64,000 bases of DNA from Micromonospora sp. WMMD961. Its GTDB lineage: Bacteria; Actinomycetota; Actinomycetes; Mycobacteriales; Micromonosporaceae. The position numbers were made by a program, and so were the translations under genes. The stretch is from assembly GCF_029626145.1 (NCBI RefSeq), contig NZ_JARUBJ010000002.1:1828501-1892500 (forward strand), written 5' to 3'. Below the pieces are notes generated by a model. It had not been told where the DNA came from and searched no databases. It was given only the letters and a program-made list of their open reading frames with translations. This document shows positions 10,075 through 17,625 of the stretch, piece after piece. Every line of letters starts with the position of its first letter. The stretch's first letter is position 1.

Positions 10075-10575
10075 GTGAACCTGACCGACTCGCAGACGGC
10101 GGTGACCGTGGTCGCCGGGTTGGCCATCCTGGCCGGGATCGCCGGCGTGGTGGTGCCGGGCCTGCCGGCGTTGCCGCTGTGCTGGGGTGGCGTGCTGCTC
10201 TGGGCGATCTTCGGCGGTGCCGGCATGGGTGGCTGGGCGGTGTTCGCCGCCGCCACCGTGGCCGCCGCGGGTGGCGTCGTGATCAAGTACGCGTGGCCAG
10301 GCCGGAACCTGAAACGCACAGGTGTGCCGACGTCCACCTTGCTCGCCGGCGGGGTGGTCGGCATCATCGGGTTCTTTGTGGTGCCGGTCGTCGGGTTGGT
10401 GCTCGGCTTCGTCGGCGGGGTGTGGGCGGCGGAACGCCTACGGCTCGGCAGCAACCGCCTCGCCTGGCCGTCCACTGTGCAGGCGCTCAAGGCCGCCGGC
10501 CTCTCGATGCTCGTGGAGTTCCTGGCCGCCCTGATCATCGCCGCCCTCTGGGTAGCCGGCCTCCTCCTGACCTAG
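10075..10575 (+). CDS. DUF456 domain membrane protein
   Basis: A 166-residue membrane protein with four to five hydrophobic segments and the DUF456 pattern: a first segment followed by VVVPGLPALPLCWGGVLLWA, then glycine-rich helices. The GTG at 10075 follows the purine-rich GGGGAAGG. Function is unknown. It is the last gene before a decayed transposase and the lower-GC patch. Confidence 0.75.
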   Translation: MNLTDSQTAVTVVAGLAILAGIAGVVVPGLPALPLCWGGVLLWAIFGGAGMGGWAVFAAATVAAAGGVVIKYAWPGRNLKRTGVPTSTLLAGGVVGIIGFFVVPVVGLVLGFVGGVWAAERLRLGSNRLAWPSTVQALKAAGLSMLVEFLAALIIAALWVAGLLLT

Positions 10576-10653
10576 ACGAAGTGGTCCCGACTCAAGACGG
10601 GACTGCGGGCTCAGCGAAGTTGCCAGCCCTCCGCTTCGGTCGGCCCGCCATGC

Positions 10654-10829
10654 CGATGTGCTTGTCACCTACCACCAGGCACATCGAAGTGGAACAAGAT
10701 CGGGCACCGGCTCTTCTCGCACATCACCCGGCCATCTCCGCATCAAAGACGCGGAGATGGCCGCCCTGCCGCTGACCCGGCACGCGTTCCAGGGCGCCCG
10801 GAACAATGCACTCCACCCCCACCCTTCAG
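10654..10829 (+). pseudogene. ISAzo13-family transposase remnant (C-terminal fragments)
   Basis: From 10663 one frame reads CHLPPGTSKWNKIGHRLFSH, the conserved C-terminal block of ISAzo13-type (Rhodopirellula transposase) DDE enzymes. From about 10748 a different frame reads EMAALPLTRHAFQGARNNAL, which resembles the extreme C-terminus of the same family. The 60 or so residues expected between the two blocks are missing, and the frames differ, so this is an internally deleted relic. A perfect 12-bp inverted repeat sits exactly at the junction. No terminal inverted repeats or remaining N-terminal part were found. Confidence 0.7.
10730..10762. repeat. Perfect hairpin at the transposase deletion junction
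   Basis: GGCCATCTCCGC (10730-10741) and its exact complement GCGGAGATGGCC (10751-10762) flank a 9-nt loop. The right arm is coding sequence of the transposase relic (AEMA). The left arm lies where the missing internal part should begin, so the inverted copy may have arisen during the deletion. Confidence 0.7.
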
Positions 10830-10834
10830 TCGAG

Positions 10835-11794
10835 TCACCAGTTCGTCAGTTTCAGCGGATTAAGCATCAGCCACACGCTCGTGACACAGTCAGCGCTGAC
10901 GTCAAAGGTGGCCATCCCATATCGACGCCCCTCATTCCTGAGTATGTATCCGAGACCGTCAGCCGTGTCTCGTCGCTCAAAACGGAGAGCGGGTTGCTTA
11001 CGCATCACTCCCATGAGCCACCGCGCTACATGATCCGAACCACGGATAACCTGAGGTGCGGCATTGACGAATCCGCCGCCATCTACTCGCAGTTCGACAT
11101 CCGGGGCCAATACGCGCAACAGGTCTTCAATATTCCCTCCAACCGTTGCGTCGCGGAATGCCCGAACAACTTCATCATGTTGTTGAGGAGAAACTCGGGC
11201 TCGCCTTCCTCCTCGAACGTGCCGACGTGCGGACGTCGCCAATTGCCTCACGGCTCCTGGTGAACGGCCTACAACACTGGCAATCTCGCCGAACGGCACG
11301 CCGAACACATCATGCAGCACGAATGTCACTCGCTCTGCCGGGGTCATCGACTCGAGGACCGTCAACAGAGCCATACTGACCGTATCATCGAGGGAAACGC
11401 GATCGAGCGGATCGGCGGCGATATGACTGGAGCTCGTTGGCTCCTTCGCTGTGTCCGCAAAGAGGTCAGATGGGACTGGCTCCGGTAGCCATTGTCCGAC
11501 GTACGTCTCCCGTCGTGCCCGCGCGGAGCCCAGCATGTCGAGTGAGATGCGGCTCGCAACTCGCATCAACCACGCAGCGGGCGTGGCAATTGCTTCACGT
11601 TCCTCGGCCTCAAGGCGGTACCATCTGACATACGTCTCCTGCACAACATCTTCGGCGTCGGCCAGGGTGCCCATCATGCGAAATGCCAGCGACATCAAAC
11701 GGCGTCGCTCGGCCGCGACGGAATCGAGAATCCGCGATTCATCACGCTCGGCTTCTTCACGCCCAACGGATTCGGCAGGAAGATCTTCCGACAT
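10835..11794 (-). CDS. ECF41-type RNA polymerase sigma factor with C-terminal SnoaL-like domain
   Basis: A 319-residue extracytoplasmic-function sigma factor. Sigma region 2 spans about residues 25-95 (LAFRMMGTLADAEDVVQETY), region 4 about 140-195 (GVPFGEIASVVGRSPGAVRQ), and a SnoaL-like domain about 205-319. The ECF41 hallmarks are present: WLPEP in the linker, DGGG in the extension, and NPLKL near the C-terminus in place of the usual NPDKL. In ECF41 proteins the C-terminal extension replaces a separate anti-sigma factor and modulates activity. The gene lies 82 bp downstream of an NmrA-like oxidoreductase, the sort of neighbour ECF41 factors usually control. GGAAAGG stands 7 nt before the ATG. 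Base composition is lower in GC than the flanks. Confidence 0.9.
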   Translation of the reverse strand: MSEDLPAESVGREEAERDESRILDSVAAERRRLMSLAFRMMGTLADAEDVVQETYVRWYRLEAEEREAIATPAAWLMRVASRISLDMLGSARARRETYVGQWLPEPVPSDLFADTAKEPTSSSHIAADPLDRVSLDDTVSMALLTVLESMTPAERVTFVLHDVFGVPFGEIASVVGRSPGAVRQLATSARRHVRGGRRARVSPQQHDEVVRAFRDATVGGNIEDLLRVLAPDVELRVDGGGFVNAAPQVIRGSDHVARWLMGVMRKQPALRFERRDTADGLGYILRNEGRRYGMATFDVSADCVTSVWLMLNPLKLTNW

Positions 11795-11876
11795 TGGGCA
11801 CCCTTTCCCATATGAGCGCGGCCTGCCTCAACTATCGGCTGACAGTCGAGCGTTCCGTCGTCCTCTTATCCTGGCT

Positions 11877-12611
11877 TCAGGCGAGGGGGATTCCTGAAAC
11901 GGGGTACCGCACAGTGCCTACCCGGTGAGCGCCACGTGGAACCATGGTATCGGGTGCCCCTTCCGCGTCCACGGTCACAACCTCGCGGTCGTCTCCGCGA
12001 TCAGCCAGCGTGGCACGGAAGAGGTCATCGTGGTAGAAGCGGTCGGGTCCAGCGATCTCGACCTCGCTTCCCGGCTCCAATGTCGTGGCAGCCTCGGCGA
12101 GCAGCTCAATGACCTCGTCCAGCTCGACGGGCTGGATGAACGACCTGGGAGCGAAAACCTTTCCGTCCACAGTGTGCTGGTCAATGAGGATGGGAATGTA
12201 GCTCTGGAACTGAGTGGCTCGGATGATGGTTGCGGGGATCGAACTGGATCGTGCGGCCTTCTCCTGCGCTACCTTGCCGAGGTAGTACCCAATCTCAGAC
12301 GCGTCTCCTTGTCCGACGCCGACGATGGAGAGCAGGACGTGATGACGCACACCTGCCCGCTTGCCCTCCGCATTCAGATTGTTGATCGCTCCCTCGAAGA
12401 ACGAAATGGCCCCCTCCGCATCAAAACGGGGGGTGTTCAGGACGTTCACGATGGTGTCGACTCCGACGAGGGCACCGGCGAGCCCCTCGCCAGAGATCAC
12501 GTCGATCCCGTCAGCAAGTCCTCCCGAGACCACCTCGACGCCCCTGGCCTCCAGCTTGTCAGCAAGGGGGGAGCCGACACGGCCGCGCCCACCAGCGATG
12601 AAGACCTTCAT
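11877..12611 (-). CDS. NmrA-like NAD(P)-binding oxidoreductase (probable ECF41 target)
   Basis: A 244-residue atypical short-chain dehydrogenase. The N-terminal Rossmann motif is KVFIAGGRGRVGSPLADKLE. The body resembles NmrA/NAD(P)H-azoreductase-like proteins (HHVLLSIVGVG, then the YYLGKVAQEKA helix with a Tyr and Lys, and ATIIRATQFQSY). It probably reduces a small molecule or senses NAD(P). It lies just upstream of the ECF41 sigma gene on the same strand. Genes encoding such oxidoreductases, epimerases or carboxymuconolactone decarboxylases are the known partners of ECF41. ACGGAG stands 7 nt before the ATG. Lower GC than surrounding genes suggests joint acquisition. Confidence 0.85.
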   Translation of the reverse strand: MKVFIAGGRGRVGSPLADKLEARGVEVVSGGLADGIDVISGEGLAGALVGVDTIVNVLNTPRFDAEGAISFFEGAINNLNAEGKRAGVRHHVLLSIVGVGQGDASEIGYYLGKVAQEKAARSSSIPATIIRATQFQSYIPILIDQHTVDGKVFAPRSFIQPVELDEVIELLAEAATTLEPGSEVEIAGPDRFYHDDLFRATLADRGDDREVVTVDAEGAPDTMVPRGAHRVGTVRYPVSGIPLA

Positions 12612-12828
12612 TTTTCACTCCGTTCCGGGCCCGCGGTCGCCGCCCTCACCAATATGACGACGCAGGTCAGGACAATGTCAGGCTCCGAGGCGGATCTTTT
12701 CTCAGAGCCCCTCAGCCGCTGCGACCGGCGGGGGCAACTGAGGGCGGACCGCACCGGTTACTGAGGGCCGTGGGCAGGGCTACGGCGCGCGCGTAGCGCG
12801 GTGAGGCGTATGCCAACACGAAGCGAAG

Positions 12829-13243
12829 GTGCGCGGAGCCCGGTCTCGGCGTGATCGACATCACCTGAGTCCCGTTCGCGCCTCTTACGACGTGGGAAAG
12901 ACGCTTACCCCCCTCGTCGTCGAGATCACCTTCGACCTCGGAGAAGAATTTGCCCCCGTCACCTGGACCCTCGAAAGGGGGTCTGCCGAAGGGCGGACTC
13001 AGCAGGCCCGCGGGCATGGGCGACGCGCAGATCGGCTCCACCGCTCGGGAGCCCCGCACGCTCCTGCTTGGCCTCTACTCTCCCGGCGGGAGCGCTGAGT
13101 TCAGGCTCCCGCGACAGGCTCTCGGCGACTTCCTCCGGCGCGCCGCCGAGTTGGTCCCCTACGGATGCGAGGCGGAAGCACCGGATCTCCTCGCAAGCCT
13201 GGACCGAGCGCTGGCCAGCATGCTCGCCGGCGACCCTGAGTGA
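12829..13243 (+). pseudogene. SsgA-like sporulation/cell-division protein (SALP), frameshifted
   Basis: Two overlapping frames together give an SsgA-like protein. The first carries VRASYDVGKTLTPLVVEITF and APVTWTLER (to about nt 12976). The second carries GLSRPAGMGDAQIGS, RTLLLGLYSPGG, EFRLPRQALGDFL and ELVPYG, and ends at the TGA at 13241. The shift falls at a GGGGG run (12977-12981); removing one G restores a continuous SALP frame. SALPs are actinobacterial proteins that guide septum formation and peptidoglycan remodelling during sporulation. The N-terminus is also poorly defined, with a stop just upstream in the alternative frame. This is either a real decay or an indel error in the homopolymer run. 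Confidence 0.72.
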
Positions 13244-13268
13244 GGACTCGTCCACCACCCCACCCCAC

Positions 13269-13330
13269 CGTTGATCAAGAGCTTTGCGTCATGCAGGGCC
13301 CGAAATCTGACGCAAAGCCTTTGATCAACG
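13269..13330. repeat. Long inverted repeat, TTGATCAA/TTTGCG family, copy 1
   Basis: A 23-nt left arm (13269-13291, containing TTGATCAA and GCTTTGCGTCA) pairs with 13308-13330 with only two adjacent mismatches; the loop is 16 nt. The same TGATCAA-GG-TTTGCG core forms the hairpin after infB at 38833-38874. It lies 26 bp after the SsgA-like gene, so it may act as a terminator. The rest of the 13244-13649 interval shows only G-rich sequence and one further hairpin. Confidence 0.6.
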
Positions 13331-13384
13331 CAGGGAAGGGCGCAGGGGGAGGGCGCGGGTAAGGAGGGCCAGGGTGCGGGGGAG

Positions 13385-13447
13385 GGCGCGGGGCACTTTT
13401 CGGGTACGGCGGAGCGCCGCACGTGAGAGAGAGGTGTGCCCCGCGCC
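13385..13447. repeat. Hairpin upstream of the permease gene
   Basis: GGCGCGGGGCAC (13385-13396) is exactly complementary to GTGCCCCGCGCC (13436-13447), with a 39-nt loop. It lies about 200 bp before the permease start and may be a leader structure or an old terminator. Confidence 0.4.
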
Positions 13448-13649
13448 TCCGGGGCCGGGCGGTCCGAGTGCCCGGCGTCGGCCCTGATCGGCCTGGTCAC
13501 GGGATCAAGGATGCGTGCCGGGAGGGCCGGACGGCAACGCATTTAGCCCGCTGGCGGCGACATTCCCACCGACCATGTATTGACCGGCTTGAGCGGCCAG
13601 GATCACACTTTGCCCACTCGCACGCGGAACCACCTCAGGGAGGTGTGCA

Positions 13650-15203
13650 GTGGCAACGACCCCCGTGCCAACCGCAGAGCAACCGATGGACGACGACGCG
13701 CGACGGCTCGCCGAACTCGGCTACAAACAGGAGTTGCGCCGCAAGTGGAGCGGCTTCTCCAACTTCGCCATCTCGTTTTCGATCATCTCGATCCTGGCCG
13801 GTTGCTTCACCACCTTCGGCCAGGCGTGGAACAACGGTGGCCCGGTCGCCATCTCCTGGGGCTGGCCGCTGATCTCCCTGTTCATCTTGATCATCGGTTT
13901 CTGCCTGGCGGAGCTGGTGTCGGCGTACCCGACAGCGGGCGGGATCTACTGGTGGGCGGCCACCATGGGTCGCCCGGTGCACGGCTGGTTCACCGGCTGG
14001 TTGAACCTGATCGGTCTGGTGGCGGTCACCGCCTCGGTCGACTACGGCTGCGCGACGTTCCTCAACCTCACCCTGTCGGCGCTCTTCGACGGCTGGGCCG
14101 GGACGCTGCGGCAGGCGTTCATGCTCTTCGTGATCATCCTGGTGCTGCACGGACTGATCAACATCTTCGGGCACCGGATCATCGACGTACTCCAGAACGT
14201 CTCGGTCTGGTGGCACGTGGCCGGCGCGGCCGTCGTGGTGGCCATCCTGGTCTTCGTTCCCGACAACCACCAGAGCTTCCAGTTCGTGTTCACCGAGCGG
14301 TTCAACAACTCCGGCTTCGGCGACGGCGACATCGGTGGGCTGACGTTCTGGTTCTACGTGCTGCCGCTGGGTTTCCTGCTGACCCAGTACACGATCACCG
14401 GCTTCGACGCCTGCGCGCACGTCTCGGAGGAGACCCGGGGCGCGTCGCAGGCCGCGGCCCGTGGCCTCTGGCAGTCGATCTTCTACTCGGCGGTCGGCGG
14501 CTGGATCCTGCTGCTGGCGTTCCTCTTCGCGGCCACCGACGTCGAGGCGGTCAACGCCGCGGGCGGCTTCTCCGGTGCCATCTTCGAATCCGCGCTGACC
14601 CCGGTCTTCTTCAAGATTGTCATCATCATCTCCACCATCGGCCAGTTCTTCTGCGGCATGAGCTGCGTGACCTCGATGAGCCGGATGGCGTATGCGTTCA
14701 GCCGGGACCGGGCGGTGCCCGGTTGGCGGCTCTGGTCGACTGTCGACCGCAACGGCACCCCGGTCAACGCGATCATCGGCGCCACAGTGGCCGGCCTGGT
14801 GCTGACCCTGCCGGCGCTCTACGAGAGCTCGGCCGGCATCCCGGTCGCCTTCTACGCGGTGGTGTCCGTCGCCGTGCTCGGGCTCTACCTGTCCTTCCTC
14901 ATCCCGATCGCGCTGCGACTGCGGATGGGCGACCGGTTCACCCCTGGCCCGTGGACATTGGGACGGAAGTACAAGCTGCTCGGCTGGATCGCGGTCATCG
15001 AGATCGCGGTCATCGCGGTCTACTTCGTGCTGCCCATCGTGCCCGCCGGCGTGCCCGGCAACGACGGGTTCACCTGGTCGGCGGTGAACTACGCGCCGCT
15101 GGCCGTGGGCGGGGTGCTGCTGGTGGTCACCGTCTGGTGGTACGCGTCGGCCCGGAAGTGGTTCACCGGTCCGGTGCGTACTGTCGACCAGGGCACCGAA
15201 TAG
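13650..15203 (+). CDS. Amino acid/amine permease, APC superfamily
   Basis: A 517-residue transporter with about twelve membrane helices. The cytoplasmic N-terminus (ELGYKQELRRKWSGFSNFAI) runs into helix 1 (SFSIISILAGCFTTFG). The next helices contain GWPLISLFILIIGFCLAELV and AYPTAGGIYWWA, typical of the APC subfamily that includes GABA, choline and ethanolamine permeases. The GTG at 13650 is preceded by GGGAGG. Downstream, across a VOC gene on the other strand, lies a glutamine-synthetase-like ligase with dehydrogenases and a PuuD-like hydrolase. The likely role is therefore amine uptake for that pathway (inference from context). Confidence 0.88.
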   Translation: MATTPVPTAEQPMDDDARRLAELGYKQELRRKWSGFSNFAISFSIISILAGCFTTFGQAWNNGGPVAISWGWPLISLFILIIGFCLAELVSAYPTAGGIYWWAATMGRPVHGWFTGWLNLIGLVAVTASVDYGCATFLNLTLSALFDGWAGTLRQAFMLFVIILVLHGLINIFGHRIIDVLQNVSVWWHVAGAAVVVAILVFVPDNHQSFQFVFTERFNNSGFGDGDIGGLTFWFYVLPLGFLLTQYTITGFDACAHVSEETRGASQAAARGLWQSIFYSAVGGWILLLAFLFAATDVEAVNAAGGFSGAIFESALTPVFFKIVIIISTIGQFFCGMSCVTSMSRMAYAFSRDRAVPGWRLWSTVDRNGTPVNAIIGATVAGLVLTLPALYESSAGIPVAFYAVVSVAVLGLYLSFLIPIALRLRMGDRFTPGPWTLGRKYKLLGWIAVIEIAVIAVYFVLPIVPAGVPGNDGFTWSAVNYAPLAVGGVLLVVTVWWYASARKWFTGPVRTVDQGTE

Positions 15204-15245
15204 GGAGGCCCAGGGCAGTTCCCCGCACGACCGGGCGCAGCGTGG

Positions 15246-15494
15246 CTATTCGCGACCCGTCCAGGCGGCGGCGCACGCCTCGTCACCCTCGGCGAAGACG
15301 CGGGCCTGCGCCCGGTCGTGCGGTACGGCGACGCTGAGATGCTGCTGCTCGGCTTCGCCGACGAGGTGACCGATCGCGTCGACGAGCGCGACGCCCCTGG
15401 CCAGCGAACCGGTTCGGAAGTGGGCCGAGACCAGGTGGTAGAGGCTGCGCCAGTCCTCGACACCATCGGCCGCGTGGAACTGCCCGGCAGACCA
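15246..15494 (-). pseudogene. Pterin-4a-carbinolamine dehydratase-like fragment without a start codon
   Basis: The minus-strand frame ending at the TAG at 15246 encodes SAGQFHAADGVEDWR, then SAHFRTGSLARGVALVDAIG and LSVAVPHDRAQARVF, resembling 4a-hydroxytetrahydrobiopterin dehydratases. The frame is closed by a stop at 15534-15536 and contains no ATG, GTG or TTG before the homology starts. The usual active-site HHP is replaced by QQHL, and the C-terminal part is unrecognisable. It overlaps the end of the VOC gene in another frame. It looks like a decayed gene, or a former VOC-dehydratase fusion broken by a frameshift. Confidence 0.6.
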
Positions 15495-15495
15495 A

Positions 15496-15930
15496 TCAGT
15501 CGAGGCAGAACTCGTTGCCCTCGACGTCCTGCATCACCAGGCATGACTCGTTCTCCTCGTCGGCGAGCATCAGCCGCACGCGCGTCGCGCCGAGCGCGGT
15601 CAGCCGTGCACACTCCGCATCGAGGACGGCCAGGCGCTCCTCACCCACCAGACCGGTGCCGACCCGCACGTCGAGATGCAGCCGGTTCTTGACGACCTTG
15701 CCCTCGGGCACGCGCTGGAAGTACAGGCGCGGGCCGACACCTGTCGGGTCGCTGCCGGCGAACCACGCTCCCTGCTTCTCGGGTGGCAGGGTGAGGTCGA
15801 ATTCCTCCCAGGTGGCAAACCCCTCCGGCGGGGTCGGTGGGACGTAGCCCAGCACCTCGCACCAGAAGCGGCCGACGCGCACGGGGTCCGCGCAGTCGAA
15901 GGTGACCTGGACCTGCCTTACCGACGTCAT
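15496..15930 (-). CDS. VOC-family (glyoxalase/bleomycin-resistance fold) protein
   Basis: A 144-residue protein of the vicinal-oxygen-chelate superfamily, glyoxalase-like subgroup. It begins QVTFDCADPVRVGRFWCEVL, has PRLYFQRVPEGKVVKNRLHL in the centre with the metal-ligand histidine, and ends MQDVEGNEFCLD, where the last Glu is the usual ligand. The specific reaction is unknown. The ATG at 15930 opens the typical first beta strand. It lies opposite in direction to the permease and ligase genes on either side. Confidence 0.82.
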   Translation of the reverse strand: MTSVRQVQVTFDCADPVRVGRFWCEVLGYVPPTPPEGFATWEEFDLTLPPEKQGAWFAGSDPTGVGPRLYFQRVPEGKVVKNRLHLDVRVGTGLVGEERLAVLDAECARLTALGATRVRLMLADEENESCLVMQDVEGNEFCLD

Positions 15931-16146
15931 CGCGACACCATAGGCAAAGATCGGCTGTCGCTTCCACCCGGTTCCGGCACCCTGGTGTCGCCCTCCGGCC
16001 CGGACGGATGTTCCGGGGTGCCGACCGACGTCCCGGCTGATCGGCGCACGAGGCGCACCGCCGGTCGATCGGGTTTGCCGCCGACCCTCGCGGGGGCATT
16101 GACGGTGATCCGGTTTGCCAGTAGACCTTGGTGATGGAGGCCCGCC

Positions 16147-17511
16147 ATGAGTAAAGCGCCGCTCACGCTGGAACAGCTGCGGGTCGCCGTCGCCGAGGGC
16201 GAGATCGACACCGTGGTGTTGGCCCTGGTCGACATGCAGGGCCGACTGCAGGGCAAGCGGTTCCACGCGCCGTTCTTCCTCGACCAGGTGGTGGCCAACG
16301 GCAGTGAGGGCTGCAACTACCTGCTCGCCGTGGACGTCGACATGAACACCGTGGACGGGTACGCGATGTCGAGCTGGGAGCGCGGCTACGGCGACTTCGC
16401 GATGGCGCCGGATTTCGGCACGCTGCGCCGGATGCCCTGGCAACCCGGCTCGGCGATGCTGCTGGCCGACCTGACCTGGCTCGACGGCTCGGGTGACGTG
16501 GTCGCGTCGCCCCGGCAGATCCTGCGTCGGCAGCTGGACCGGTTGGCCGCGCACGGGCTGACCGCGTACGCCGGCACCGAGCTGGAGTTCGTGCTGTTCC
16601 GCGACTCGTACGAGGACGCCTGGCGGCGCGGCTACCGGGACCTCACCCCCGCCAACCAGTACAACGTGGACTACTCGTTGCTCGGCACCGCCCGGGTGGA
16701 GCCGCTGCTGCGCCGGATCCGCACCGAGATGGCCGCCGCCGGGCTGACGCCGGAGAGCGCCAAGGGCGAGTGCAACCTCGGCCAGCACGAGATCGCGTTC
16801 CGGTACGACGAGGCGGTCGCCTGCGCCGACCATCACGTGATCTACAAGAACGGCGCCAAGGAGATCGCCGCCCAGGAGGGCATGGCGATCACCTTCATGG
16901 CCAAGCCGAACGAGCGGGAGGGCAACTCCTGCCACATCCACTTCTCCCTGCGGGACAGCGGTGGGCGTTCGGCGATGCTCGGCGACGGGCCGGCGCACCT
17001 GTCGCCGACCGGGCAGCGGGTGCTCGCCGGGCTGCTGGCCACCATGCGCGAGTTCAGCCTGCTCTTCGCCCCGAACATCAACTCCTACAAGCGCTACCAG
17101 CCGGGATCGTTCGCCCCGACGGCCCTGCGGTGGGGGGTGGACAACCGGACCTGCGCACTGCGGGTGGTCGGGCACGGGCAGGGCATGCGCGTGGAGAACC
17201 GGGTGCCCGGCGCGGACGTCAACCCCTACCTGGCGATCGCCGGGCTGGTCGCCGGCGCGCTGCACGGCATCGACCACGAGCTGGAGCTGGGCGACGAGTG
17301 CACCGGCAACGCGTACGACGACCCGCAGGCCGAGCGGGTCCCCGGCACGCTGCGCGACGCTCTGGCCCTCTGGGAGGCGTCGACGGTGGCCCGGGAGGCG
17401 TTCGGCGACGAGGTGGTGGCCCACTACGCCAACCAGGCGCGAGTCGAGCTGGCCGCCTTCGACGCCGCGGTGACGGACTGGGAGCTGACCCGTGGTTTCG
17501 AACGCCTCTGA
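16147..17511 (+). CDS. Glutamine synthetase-like gamma-glutamyl-amine ligase (GlnA3/GlnA4/PuuA type)
   Basis: A 454-residue protein with the glutamine synthetase fold. Metal and ATP motifs are visible: GTELEFVLF (about residue 145), NSCHIHFSL (about 262), and the block around KRYQPGSFAPTALRWGVDNR (about 315). The N-terminal beta-grasp segment (TVVLALVDMQGRLQGKRF) is also present. It lacks the long regulatory features of GlnA1 and resembles Streptomyces GlnA3/GlnA4, which gamma-glutamylate polyamines or ethanolamine. It heads an operon with an aldehyde dehydrogenase, an SDR and a PuuD-like hydrolase, which supports amine catabolism over nitrogen assimilation. GGAGG lies 8 nt before the ATG. 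Confidence 0.88.
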   Translation: MSKAPLTLEQLRVAVAEGEIDTVVLALVDMQGRLQGKRFHAPFFLDQVVANGSEGCNYLLAVDVDMNTVDGYAMSSWERGYGDFAMAPDFGTLRRMPWQPGSAMLLADLTWLDGSGDVVASPRQILRRQLDRLAAHGLTAYAGTELEFVLFRDSYEDAWRRGYRDLTPANQYNVDYSLLGTARVEPLLRRIRTEMAAAGLTPESAKGECNLGQHEIAFRYDEAVACADHHVIYKNGAKEIAAQEGMAITFMAKPNEREGNSCHIHFSLRDSGGRSAMLGDGPAHLSPTGQRVLAGLLATMREFSLLFAPNINSYKRYQPGSFAPTALRWGVDNRTCALRVVGHGQGMRVENRVPGADVNPYLAIAGLVAGALHGIDHELELGDECTGNAYDDPQAERVPGTLRDALALWEASTVAREAFGDEVVAHYANQARVELAAFDAAVTDWELTRGFERL

Positions 17512-17526
17512 CCCGCGCCTGGTCGG

Positions 17527-17603
17527 CGTCGATCATGGAGTGGTGGTGGGCGGTATGAGGTGGACTGCGGCTTTGATGGGGCACCGCGACTCCATGATCG
17601 ACG
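17527..17603. repeat. 77-bp palindromic element, copy A
   Basis: Perfect 15-bp terminal inverted repeats CGTCGATCATGGAGT (17527-17541) and ACTCCATGATCGACG (17589-17603) enclose 47 bp. A second element with the same ends and exactly the same 77-bp length is at 51800-51876, and the two interiors are partly similar. The element starts 15 bp after the glutamine-synthetase-like stop. Confidence 0.8.
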
Positions 17604-17625
17604 AGGCGGGGGCGGGGTGGGGCTG

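Noticed and set aside
10658..11263. Plus-strand open frame opposite the sigma factor gene
   Set aside because: Only its first part corresponds to the transposase relic; the rest is antisense to the ECF41 sigma gene.
12660..12700. ECF41-type promoter upstream of the NmrA-like gene
   Set aside because: TGACATT or TGTCCTG followed by CGTC can be found on the minus strand, but the spacing does not fit the ECF41 consensus as I know it.
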